Source: B21-G16 sp003644825 [NCBI: Candidatus Zhuqueibacterota bacterium] (GTDB lineage: Bacteria; SM23-31; B21-G16). From it: a stretch of 6,249 nt of DNA. The position numbers and the translations under genes are program-made. Below the pieces are notes generated by a model. It saw nothing but the letters and a program-made list of their open reading frames with translations. It had not been told where the DNA came from and searched no databases. This document shows positions 1 through 6,249 of this stretch, piece after piece; the stretch's first letter is position 1; each line of letters opens with the position of its first letter. The DNA lies in assembly GCA_003644825.1 (NCBI GenBank), contig QNDJ01000115.1, positions 1 through 6,249 of the forward strand, in the 5' to 3' direction.

Positions 1-1509
1 AAGGAAAAAAAGAAAAAAACCGATTTTAATTCCTATGCTTTAAGATATTTTATAAATGGATTAATACTGGATTCTCAGGGTGAGAGGGGAGAAGCTATTA
101 AGGAATATGAAAAAGCTTTAATTTATGATAGAGACCAGGTAATATTAAAATCGGCAGCAGAGGACTATATAAAAACAAGAAATTTTGATAAAGCTCTTGA
201 ATACCTTCTTGAAGTCTTGAAAAAGAACCCCGATGATAATGCCACACGACAGACGGTAATTAATTTGTATTTAAACAGAAAAGATTTCGATAGGGTCGAA
301 TATCATCTTGAGGAAATTGTAAAAAGAAACAGGTTCAACCCTTATTATTCTATACGGCTAATTGAGGTATACCTTCTTAATAATAAGCTGGAAAAGGCAT
401 TAAAAGAAACTGAAAGAATGTTAACTGAAATCACTCAGGACCCTGAGATATATGACCAGATAGTTAGATCTTTTCATAATAACAAGAAGGATGATGCTCT
501 TTCTGAATTATTTGATAAGTTGCGAAACAAATTTCCTGACAATGGTAAAAATTACTATGGTGAGGCTCTGATAAATGATTATAATGGTGAAATTGATGAT
601 GCAATCGAAAATTATGAAAAAGCACTGAAACTGGACAAAAGTCTTTCAAAAGCAAGAGATAGACTCTCAAAGATGTATATCTCTGATGGGAAAATAGATG
701 AAGCCTGTAGACTTTATAAGGATATTGAGGTTAAGAATAACACCGATTTTATTGGGTTTGTTAACGTTGGTGTTATTTATTTGCAAAAAGGAAGATTCAG
801 AGAGGCTGAGAAAGTTTTTATTAAGCTGACAGAAAACTATTATAAAGAGTTTCAGGTATGGTACTATCTTGGTGTTGCTCAACAGAGCCTGAGAGAAGAT
901 GAACAGGCTGTAAAAAGTTTCGAAAAAGCAATATCTTTAAACCCAGATATTGACCGTTCTTATCTGGGGCTTTCAACTTCTTTAATGAATCTCGGTAAAA
1001 ATGAAGAAGCAATTTTAAAGCTTGATGAATATTTAAAAAAAGACCCTGATAACGTTAACATATTAAATAACAAGGCTTATATACTGCATTCGATGGAAAA
1101 GTGGAATGAGGCAGGTAAAATATACAGAAGGATTCTTGAACTTGACCCTGATAATCATCTTGCATTGAACAATTATGGATATATGCTGGCGGAAATAAAC
1201 GGCGATTTGAAAGAAGCTCTGAGGATGGGTGAAAGAGCCTTATCTTTCGATCCTGAAAATAGTTCATATCTCGATACAGTTGGATGGATTTATTATAAGC
1301 TTGGTAATCTTGAAGAAGCATTAAAATATATTTTAAAGGCCTCCCGGAAGGAAGGTGCCAGCTCAACAATTTTTGAACATCTTGGTGATATATATTACCG
1401 GCTTGGTAACAATAATGAGGCTTCTAAAGCATGGCAAAAAGCGTTGAGCATTGATAACTCCAATACTGGTGTGAAAGAAAAACTTAAAAAGTTGGAACAT
1501 AAGAAATAA
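1..1509 (+). CDS. TPR-repeat protein, 5' partial (C-terminal 502 residues)
   Basis: The reading frame is open from the first base, so the true start lies upstream. A TTG at 217 is internal to the repeat array and is not a credible start. The visible part is built almost wholly of about 14 tandem tetratricopeptide repeats of 33-35 residues, spanning roughly residues 15-488, with the usual pattern of small residues, Y/F and a closing D-P-(D/E)-N. It ends in a short Lys-rich tail. TPR arrays are protein-protein scaffolds and no catalytic domain is visible. The C-terminal repeats (LNNYGYMLA at 389-397, LDTVGWIYYKLG at 424-435, EHLGDIYYRLG at 459-469) resemble TPR proteins encoded next to lolB in many Proteobacteria. 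The LolB-like lipoprotein gene begins 28 nt downstream, which supports an envelope role. Any signal peptide would lie outside the window. The repeat assignment is sure; the function is inferred. Confidence 0.93.
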   Translation, partial: KEKKKKTDFNSYALRYFINGLILDSQGERGEAIKEYEKALIYDRDQVILKSAAEDYIKTRNFDKALEYLLEVLKKNPDDNATRQTVINLYLNRKDFDRVEYHLEEIVKRNRFNPYYSIRLIEVYLLNNKLEKALKETERMLTEITQDPEIYDQIVRSFHNNKKDDALSELFDKLRNKFPDNGKNYYGEALINDYNGEIDDAIENYEKALKLDKSLSKARDRLSKMYISDGKIDEACRLYKDIEVKNNTDFIGFVNVGVIYLQKGRFREAEKVFIKLTENYYKEFQVWYYLGVAQQSLREDEQAVKSFEKAISLNPDIDRSYLGLSTSLMNLGKNEEAILKLDEYLKKDPDNVNILNNKAYILHSMEKWNEAGKIYRRILELDPDNHLALNNYGYMLAEINGDLKEALRMGERALSFDPENSSYLDTVGWIYYKLGNLEEALKYILKASRKEGASSTIFEHLGDIYYRLGNNNEASKAWQKALSIDNSNTGVKEKLKKLEHKK

Positions 1510-1537
1510 GATTTCTTTTTTTCATATACAGAACCTG

Positions 1538-2374
1538 ATGAATCGGAAGACTATATACTATTTCCTGCCTGTAATAATTATATTTTTTTTTAGTTGTAGC
1601 ATTTTTTACGGATCAAGATTATCTTCATTGATTTTCTCAAGCCCTGAAGAACTTATTAGATTTGTTAATAAAAATTCATCAAAACTTGAAAGTCTAACTG
1701 GAAACGCCCTGATAAGTATCGAATCTCCTGAATATTCGGGAAGATTTGATGCAAAAATAAGGTTAAAAATGCCAGACCTCTTATGGATTAAGGTTGAAGG
1801 TGCTCTTGGCATAGATGTTGTTACCATCTTGAAAGAGAAAAATGAAATCGATTTCTATTTTAACAGAGAGAAAATTCTTTTCAGGGTAAAAAAAGAAAAT
1901 TTAACAGTAGAAAAACTTCTTGAGATTTTTGAAGATACCGATAATATTGATAAGGAAAAGGTTAAATATGTGAGTTCTACTGAAATTATGAATGTTTTTA
2001 GTGGTGTTACAAAAATTAGTTTGAATCCTTCTGATACCGTTAAAGTTTTTAAGAGAGAAAATAATAAATATTTTCTTGAAATACTCAAATTTGAAAAAGA
2101 AAAAGTTAAAGAAAATATAACCGTTTCATTGAAAAATAGATGTGTGGTTAATAAAAAGACATTTAATAATAATGGGAGCTGTATTTTTAATAAAGATTAC
2201 AGCAGGTTTACAAAAATAAAGGGTATTTATTTACCTGGAAGAATTAAATTTCTGATGCCTCATTTAAAAAGAAGGCTTACTATAATATATAGAAATCGGG
2301 AGATTAATAAAAATTTAAATAAAAAGGATTTTTTTCTTTCATTGCCAGAAAAATATGATGAATACATTTATTAG
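1538..2374 (+). CDS. Predicted lipoprotein, LolA/LolB-like (DUF4292-like)
   Basis: This is a 278-residue protein with a type II signal peptide: N-terminal N-R-K, a hydrophobic core at about residues 6-18, and a candidate lipid-bearing Cys at 20 in the context FFSC. Phe at -3 makes the lipobox atypical. After the Cys, residues 52-98 (SLTGNALISIES, then LLWIKVEGALGIDVV) have the pattern of the LolA/LolB-type half-barrel: a strand rich in small residues, then a strand with W, then an amphipathic helix. The end (FFLSLPEKYDEY) also fits that family. LolB receives lipoproteins from the periplasm and inserts them in the outer membrane; DUF4292 proteins share the fold but have no firm role. The TPR gene lies 28 nt upstream, so cotranscription is likely. 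There is no Shine-Dalgarno before the ATG, but the signal peptide directly after it supports this start. The stop is TAG. The middle (residues 105-215) is very rich in Lys and Asn and poorly conserved in appearance. The lipoprotein call is good; the family is moderately sure. Confidence 0.8.
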   Translation: MNRKTIYYFLPVIIIFFFSCSIFYGSRLSSLIFSSPEELIRFVNKNSSKLESLTGNALISIESPEYSGRFDAKIRLKMPDLLWIKVEGALGIDVVTILKEKNEIDFYFNREKILFRVKKENLTVEKLLEIFEDTDNIDKEKVKYVSSTEIMNVFSGVTKISLNPSDTVKVFKRENNKYFLEILKFEKEKVKENITVSLKNRCVVNKKTFNNNGSCIFNKDYSRFTKIKGIYLPGRIKFLMPHLKRRLTIIYRNREINKNLNKKDFFLSLPEKYDEYIY

Positions 2375-2445
2375 AATTAGAACTATATAAAGGGCTGAGT
2401 TTGGAGTTTTTTTTAAAGCATGGTTGATAGTTCGAATGTATAAGT

Positions 2446-2453
2446 AAAGGAGG
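2446..2453 (+). promoter_or_regulatory. Strong ribosome binding site of ugd
   Basis: AAAGGAGG lies 7 nt before the ATG at 2461 and fixes that start. It is the only near-consensus Shine-Dalgarno at normal spacing in the window. The 86-nt gap in which it sits (2375-2460) also holds a T8 run at 2407-2414. I see no hairpin before that run and no convincing -35/-10 pair, so a promoter for the sugar block may be here but cannot be placed. Confidence 0.85.
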
Positions 2454-2460
2454 AAAAAGA

Positions 2461-3759
2461 ATGAAAATTGCAGTTATAGGAACGGGATATGTTGGGCTTG
2501 TTGTAGGGGTTTGTCTGGCAGATTTAGGTAATGAGGTATTCTGCATAGACGTTGATGAAAGTAAAATTGAGAGTTTAAAGAAAGGTGTATTGCCAATTTA
2601 TGAACCCGGTTTGAAGGATATTCTTGATATAAATGTAAAGGAAAACAGATTGTTTTTTACAACGGATCTGCGAATGGGTATAAAAATGTCTGAAGTGATT
2701 TTTATTGCTGTAGGTACACCACCAGGTGCCAATCACGAGGCAGATGTTACTGCTGTATTTAATGTTGCAAAAGTAATCGGTGAATGTATGAATGGATATA
2801 AAATAATTGTTAATAAGAGCACGGTTCCTGTTGGTACTGGAGAAATGGTAAAAGACGTTATTGCAAAAAATATGAAAGGAGATTATGAATTTGATGTTGT
2901 ATCAAATCCTGAATTTTTAAGAGAGGGGACTGCTGTAAAAGATTTTACTTCACCTGATAGAATTATCATCGGTGCTGAAACAGAAAGAGCTAAAAAAATT
3001 ATGCAGAGAATCTATAGAGGTATTGTTAGAACAGGAAAACCTCTAATGATAACCGATATTAAGAGTGCAGAAATGATAAAATATGCTTCGAACAGTTTTC
3101 TTGCTACAAAAATATCCTTTATTAATGAGATTGCGAGGTTGTGTGAGAAGGTTGGAGCTGATGTTAAAGAAGTTGCTAAAGGAATGGGGCTTGACCAGAG
3201 GATTGGCCCCAGGTTCTTGCAGGCTGGTATCGGATTTGGGGGTAGCTGTTTTCCCAAAGATGTGAGAGCTTTGATTCAAAAGGGAAAAGAAAATAATATC
3301 GAATTTAAAATAATTAATGCTGTTGAAACTGTTAATTATGAACAGAGATTCATTCCTGTTAAAAAACTTAAGGAAATATTTGGCAGTCTGAATAATCTGA
3401 GAATAGGAATATGGGGACTTTCTTTTAAACCAAAAACGGATGATATGCGAGAAGCTCCTTCAATTACAATAATTAATGAATTGAAAAAAGAAGGAGCAGA
3501 TGTTATTGCTTTTGACCCTATTGCGAAAGAAAATGCTAAAAAGATTCTTAAAGATATAGAGTACGGGAATACCCCTTATGAGACTGCTAAAAACTGTAAT
3601 GCACTTCTTTTATTAACAGAATGGAATGAATTCAGAGAACTGGATATGATTAAAGTCAAGGATTTAATGAAAAATCCTGTTTTGATTGACTGCAGAAATA
3701 TTTATGAAAAAGAAGAACTGATAAAGATGGGGTTCACTTATAGAGGAATTGGTAGATAA
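2461..3759 (+). CDS. ugd: UDP-glucose 6-dehydrogenase
   Basis: This enzyme makes UDP-glucuronate from UDP-glucose in the cytoplasm by a four-electron oxidation using two NAD+. The protein has 432 residues, normal for the family, and all three domains. The N-terminal Rossmann domain (about 1-185) carries GTGYVG at 7-12. The central dimer domain spans about 200-295, and the C-terminal UDP-binding domain (about 315-420) includes GLSFKPKTDD. The active-site set is complete when matched to the well-studied streptococcal enzyme: Thr121 in KSTVP, Glu151 and Glu155 in NPEFLRE, Lys207, Asn211, catalytic Cys263 in GGSCFPKD, and Asp267. Related UDP-ManNAc and GDP-mannose dehydrogenases share this architecture, but GFGGSCFPKD and the UDP-glucuronate decarboxylase gene next to it favour UDP-glucose. 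It is the first gene of the sugar block. The gap to the next gene is 68 nt and almost pure A/T. Confidence 0.96.
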   Translation: MKIAVIGTGYVGLVVGVCLADLGNEVFCIDVDESKIESLKKGVLPIYEPGLKDILDINVKENRLFFTTDLRMGIKMSEVIFIAVGTPPGANHEADVTAVFNVAKVIGECMNGYKIIVNKSTVPVGTGEMVKDVIAKNMKGDYEFDVVSNPEFLREGTAVKDFTSPDRIIIGAETERAKKIMQRIYRGIVRTGKPLMITDIKSAEMIKYASNSFLATKISFINEIARLCEKVGADVKEVAKGMGLDQRIGPRFLQAGIGFGGSCFPKDVRALIQKGKENNIEFKIINAVETVNYEQRFIPVKKLKEIFGSLNNLRIGIWGLSFKPKTDDMREAPSITIINELKKEGADVIAFDPIAKENAKKILKDIEYGNTPYETAKNCNALLLLTEWNEFRELDMIKVKDLMKNPVLIDCRNIYEKEELIKMGFTYRGIGR

Positions 3760-3827
3760 TATTAATTATTGATTATAATAAATAAAATATTTAAATTATT
3801 AATTTATAATTAATTATTTATTTTACT
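3760..3827 (+). promoter_or_regulatory. Extreme A/T intergenic leader of uxs
   Basis: Of these 68 bases only two are G or C (G3771 and C3826), leaving 54 A/T bases in a row at 3772-3825. The tract holds a perfect 12-bp palindrome ATAATTAATTAT (3806-3817), an inverted repeat TAAATT-ATT-AATTTA (3792-3806), a 10-bp direct repeat ATTAATTATT (3761-3770 and 3809-3818), and two exact TATAAT hexamers (3774-3779 and 3805-3810). No TTGACA-like box lies at 16-18 nt from either hexamer, and in such DNA TATAAT is expected by chance. There is no Shine-Dalgarno before the uxs ATG. It may serve as a promoter with UP-element-like DNA, a protein-binding site, or an unstructured leader for translation without Shine-Dalgarno. 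The base composition is seen; the role is a guess. Confidence 0.4.
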
Positions 3828-4769
3828 ATGAGAGTATTAATTACAGGTGGTGCTGGTTTTATAGGTTCCCATTTATGCGATTTTATGTTGGAAAAAGGTC
3901 ATGATGTCATCTGTATGGATAATTTAATTACTGGTTCAACTGATAATATTTCACATCTTGCTGGAAAGAAAAATTTTAAATTCATTGAATATGATGTAAC
4001 TGAATATATCTTTATTGAGGGGAAATTGGACTGGATTTTACATTTTGCTTCTCCAGCAAGCCCAATAGACTATATGGAACTGCCGATTCAGACGCTAAAG
4101 GTTGGTTCCCTGGGAACACATAAAGCTATTGGCCTGGCGAAAAACAAAGGTGCTAAATTTTTGCTGGCTTCTACTTCTGAAGTATATGGTGACCCTCTGG
4201 AACATCCCCAGAGTGAAAATTACTGGGGTAATGTCAATCCTATTGGACCAAGAGGTGTATATGATGAAGCCAAGCGTTTTGCAGAAGCTATTACAATTGC
4301 ATACCATAGATATCATAATATCGATGTTAGAATTGCAAGAATTTTTAATACTTATGGTCCAAGAATGAGGCCTTACGATGGAAGAGTTGTTCCAACATTT
4401 ATCAATCAGGCTCTTAGAGGTGAACCGTTAACAGTTTTTGGAAATGGAAACCAGACAAGAAGTTTTTGTTATATCTCGGATATGATTGAGGGTATCTATA
4501 AACTGATTGAATCGGATGAAAATTATCCAGTAAATCTTGGTAATCCGGAAGAAATGACCATAAACCAGTTTGCAAACGTTGTTCTTGATTTAATTGATTC
4601 TGATTCAAAAATATTGTACAAAGAGTTGCCGGTGAACGACCCCCAGATAAGACAACCTGATATAACAAAAGCTAAAAATATTCTTAACTGGGAACCAAAA
4701 GTTTCTTTAAAAGAAGGATTACTCAAAACCATTAATTATTTTAAAAAACTTTATGATAACAGAAAATAA
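3828..4769 (+). CDS. uxs: UDP-glucuronate decarboxylase (UDP-xylose synthase)
   Basis: An extended short-chain dehydrogenase of 313 residues that converts UDP-glucuronate to UDP-xylose with tightly bound NAD+ recycled in the active site. The Rossmann motif GGAGFIG is at 7-13 and the ribose-binding acid is Asp31. The family signature HFASPASP with the following PIQTLK is present, as are STSEVYGDP (115-123) and the catalytic Tyr145/Lys149 pair in [14 protein letters not shown] and Arg211 in NQTRSF follow, then NLGNPEE near the end. The match with eukaryotic and bacterial UXS runs along the whole length. ArnA-type decarboxylases, which stop at the 4-keto sugar, differ at these motifs. There is no N-terminal membrane anchor, as usual for bacterial forms. 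[10 protein letters not shown] is the normal family start although no Shine-Dalgarno precedes it. Ugd, just upstream, supplies the substrate. The 3' end overlaps the next gene by 17 nt. Confidence 0.95.
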   Translation: MRVLITGGAGFIGSHLCDFMLEKGHDVICMDNLITGSTDNISHLAGKKNFKFIEYDVTEYIFIEGKLDWILHFASPASPIDYMELPIQTLKVGSLGTHKAIGLAKNKGAKFLLASTSEVYGDPLEHPQSENYWGNVNPIGPRGVYDEAKRFAEAITIAYHRYHNIDVRIARIFNTYGPRMRPYDGRVVPTFINQALRGEPLTVFGNGNQTRSFCYISDMIEGIYKLIESDENYPVNLGNPEEMTINQFANVVLDLIDSDSKILYKELPVNDPQIRQPDITKAKNILNWEPKVSLKEGLLKTINYFKKLYDNRK

Positions 4770-5694
4770 ACCAGAAATATCTATAGTTGTTCCATTATTT
4801 AATGAAAAGGATTCATTAAAAGAGCTCCATAAAAAAATCAGTGATGTGATGATAAAAAATGGAGAACCTTATGAAATAATTTTTATTGATGATGGTTCAA
4901 CTGATGATTCTTTTGAGTACCTGAAGAAGATTTATGAAGACGATAAAAATGTAAGGGTTTTCAGGCTCCAGAGAAATTATGGAAAATCTGCTGCTCTTTC
5001 AACAGGTTTTAAAAATGCAAAAGGAGAAGTTATAATTACGATTGATGCGGATTTACAGGATGACCCTGAAGAAATACCTAATCTTTTGAAAAAAATTAAT
5101 GATGGTTATGACCTTGTATCCGGCTGGAAAATGGATAGAAAAGACCCTTTTATAAAGATAGTTTCATCAAAGTTTTTTAATTTTATTACACGGCTTTTAA
5201 CCGGGCTTAAGATTCACGATATAAATTGTGGTTTAAAGGCTTATCGACGAAAGGTAACGGAAAATATAAAGGTTTATGGTGAATTACACAGGTATATTCC
5301 CGCTCTGGCAAAAGTAGAAGGATTTAAAATTGATGAAGTAAAAGTTCGTCATCATCCAAGAAAATATGGAAAATCTAAATATGGTGTTACACGGTTTTTT
5401 AAAGGGTTTACTGATTTACTAACTGTTTTATATATAAGCAGGTTCACAACAAGACCTATGCACCTTTTTGGATTGGCTGGATTGATTTTTTTTATAATAG
5501 GTTTTATTATTAATCTATTACTTACAATATGGTGGTTCAAAGGACAGGGTATAGGAAACAGGCCTCTGTTTTTTCTTGGGATTCTGTTAATGATTTTTGG
5601 AATTCAGCTTTTCTCTATCGGTTTGCTTGGAGAAATGATTGCAAATATAAGAAAAAATGATGAAAATTACATATTTAAGGATATTTTACAGTAG
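4753..5694 (+). CDS. Family 2 glycosyltransferase, polyprenyl-phosphate type (ArnC/GtrB/DPM1-like)
   Basis: A 313-residue protein with a cytoplasmic GT-A domain (about 8-230) and two C-terminal membrane helices (about 236-262 and 272-298). Seen motifs are [10 protein letters not shown] near the N-terminus, IDDGS at 45-49, the metal-binding DAD at 98-100 within [20 protein letters not shown] after the acceptor region, and a basic [12 protein letters not shown] segment. This layout is that of enzymes that move a sugar from a nucleotide sugar to undecaprenyl or dolichyl phosphate on the inner face of the membrane. The sugar cannot be read from the sequence; UDP-xylose or UDP-glucuronate are inferred candidates from the two genes upstream, and UDP-glucose is common in the family. 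The start overlaps the end of uxs by 17 nt without a Shine-Dalgarno, so translation is probably coupled. The gene ends in three tandem TAG codons directly before the next ATG. Confidence 0.92.
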   Translation: MITENKPEISIVVPLFNEKDSLKELHKKISDVMIKNGEPYEIIFIDDGSTDDSFEYLKKIYEDDKNVRVFRLQRNYGKSAALSTGFKNAKGEVIITIDADLQDDPEEIPNLLKKINDGYDLVSGWKMDRKDPFIKIVSSKFFNFITRLLTGLKIHDINCGLKAYRRKVTENIKVYGELHRYIPALAKVEGFKIDEVKVRHHPRKYGKSKYGVTRFFKGFTDLLTVLYISRFTTRPMHLFGLAGLIFFIIGFIINLLLTIWWFKGQGIGNRPLFFLGILLMIFGIQLFSIGLLGEMIANIRKNDENYIFKDILQ

Positions 5695-5700
5695 TAGTAG
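5692..5700 (+). other. Three tandem in-frame TAG stop codons
   Basis: TAGTAGTAG ends the family 2 glycosyltransferase and runs directly into the ATG of the next gene, which is in the same frame. No Shine-Dalgarno lies at normal distance; the nearest AAGGA (5677-5681) is 19 nt from the ATG. The layout suggests that the downstream gene is started by ribosomes that have just terminated. No other gene in the window has an internal TAG, so TAG is read as stop here. Confidence 0.9.
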
Positions 5701-6249
5701 ATGTCATTAACGAAAAAACAAAAAAAATTCATTATTGATAACTACAGAAACAGGAGTATAGAAGAGATTGCCAGAAGCCTGAGTTTATCTTCATCAGAAG
5801 TAAATAAGTATCTTGAAGCAAGGGGTTTATCTGTTCAAAAACATAAAATAAAAAAAAGCGAAAGTTTTGAACTAAAAGAATTCCATTTAATACTGATTCT
5901 TATTTTTATTGCTCTTATTGCAGGAATTATCTGTTTTGACAAAAGATTGTATATTTCAGGTGATAATGCAATATATATGGATTTAGGTAAAAGCATTGCC
6001 CGGGGTAAGTGGATGGGGCATCAAACTCAGTATCCTTTTGGTTTTCCACTGATGCTTGCAATTGTTCAGATAATATCCAATAATAGTTTACTGGCTCAGA
6101 AAATACTTATTTTCCTGTTTTACATAGGAAGTATTCCAATTTTGTTTTATATTTTCAGGGGATATATTGGTAATAAATGGGGTTTTATACTTTCTTTAAT
6201 AACGGTTCTTTCAACCTATTTAATTGAGTTTTCTCATTATGTAATGACT
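5701..6249 (+). CDS. GT-C/ArnT-like membrane glycosyltransferase with N-terminal HTH-like segment, 3' partial
   Basis: The frame is open from the ATG to the last base, giving 183 residues of a longer protein. Residues 4-43 look like a small helix-turn-helix: a Lys-rich helix (TKKQKKFIIDNY), then SIEEIARSLSL, a turn with SSS, and EVNKYLEARGL. A basic linker follows, then a membrane helix at about 62-79. The next loop (SGDNAIYMDLGKSIARG at 86-102, then YPFGFPLMLA at 111-120) has the acidic residue, A-x-G and P-x-G-x-P pattern of the first outer loop of GT39/PMT/ArnT-like enzymes, which use lipid-linked sugars. Further membrane helices lie at about 130-152 and 160-178. Such enzymes normally have many helices and several hundred residues, so most of the protein is missing. 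It follows the polyprenyl-phosphate glycosyltransferase by 6 nt, the expected partner for making its donor. Membrane protein is sure; GT-C is probable; the donor and acceptor are unknown. Confidence 0.78.
   Translation, partial: MSLTKKQKKFIIDNYRNRSIEEIARSLSLSSSEVNKYLEARGLSVQKHKIKKSESFELKEFHLILILIFIALIAGIICFDKRLYISGDNAIYMDLGKSIARGKWMGHQTQYPFGFPLMLAIVQIISNNSLLAQKILIFLFYIGSIPILFYIFRGYIGNKWGFILSLITVLSTYLIEFSHYVMT

Noticed and set aside
217-219. TTG as the start of the TPR gene
   Set aside because: The frame is open to base 1 and the residues before it (from about residue 15) already form TPR units, so the gene begins upstream of the window.
464-1369. Several minus-strand open frames inside the TPR gene (464-670, 667-882, 821-1012, 1055-1369)
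   Set aside because: They lie opposite a sure coding region, have no recognisable domain and no ribosome binding site, and look like shadows.
2401-2440. Possible terminator or tRNA-like arm (T8 run and GTTCGAAT-like bases) in the gap before ugd
   Set aside because: No stable hairpin precedes the T run, and no acceptor stem or other tRNA arms can be drawn around GTTCGAAT.
2401-2444. Promoter before ugd (TTGGAG 2401-2406 with a -10 near 2424, or TATAAG 2439-2444)
   Set aside because: At 17-nt spacing the first gives TTGATA as a poor -10, and TATAAG has no -35 and would start transcription inside the ribosome binding site.
3012-3279. Open frames on both strands inside ugd (3012-3257 and 3043-3279 minus, 3083-3265 plus)
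   Set aside because: They cover the most conserved part of ugd, including the active-site Cys, and their translations resemble nothing known.
4095-4732. Open frames overlapping uxs in other frames
   Set aside because: The uxs frame is unambiguous along its whole length; these have no independent support.
3828-4769. ArnA-type oxidative decarboxylase instead of UXS
   Set aside because: [13 protein letters not shown] and NQTRSF follow UXS along the whole length, and the formyltransferase domain of ArnA is absent.
5692-5700. TAG recoded as a sense codon, making the GT2 and the next gene one protein
   Set aside because: No complete gene in the window has an internal TAG, the lipoprotein gene ends in TAG at a sensible C-terminus, and the GT2 already has the normal family length at the first TAG.

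Overview
The window is an A+T-rich stretch (about one third G+C by eye) in which every gene lies on the + strand and which contains no RNA gene, mobile element or CRISPR array that I can support. A lipoprotein with a LolA/LolB-like appearance and an ArnT-like membrane glycosyltransferase suggest a bacterium with an outer membrane (diderm). I cannot name the phylum. Four of the five visible start codons have no Shine-Dalgarno sequence at normal spacing, which may be a lineage trait.

Left part (1-2374): a TPR-repeat protein, cut at its N-terminus by the window edge, is followed after 28 nt by a small predicted lipoprotein. Its C-terminal repeats and the LolB-like neighbour recall the TPR-lolB gene pair known from many Proteobacteria, so these two probably form an envelope or outer-membrane lipoprotein unit.

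Right part (2461-6249): a sugar and glycan block. Ugd (UDP-glucose 6-dehydrogenase, the only gene here with a strong ribosome binding site) makes UDP-glucuronate. UXS (UDP-glucuronate decarboxylase) turns it into UDP-xylose. A family-2 glycosyltransferase with two C-terminal membrane helices, of the polyprenyl-phosphate type (ArnC/GtrB/DPM1-like), follows with a 17-nt overlap. Six bases after that comes the start of a large membrane protein that runs off the window. This last protein looks like the beginning of a GT-C/ArnT-like glycosyltransferase carrying an extra N-terminal helix-turn-helix-like segment.

Taken together, the right part reads as a possible route from UDP-glucose to UDP-xylose, then to a lipid-linked sugar, then to transfer outside the cytoplasmic membrane. 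This is analogous in layout to the Arn system but with UDP-xylose as the nucleotide sugar. The enzyme families are seen in the sequence; the link to xylose for the last two enzymes is inference from gene order. Other points of note are a 54-bp A/T-only tract before uxs and three tandem in-frame TAG codons between the last two genes. No stretch over 300 bases lacks a gene.
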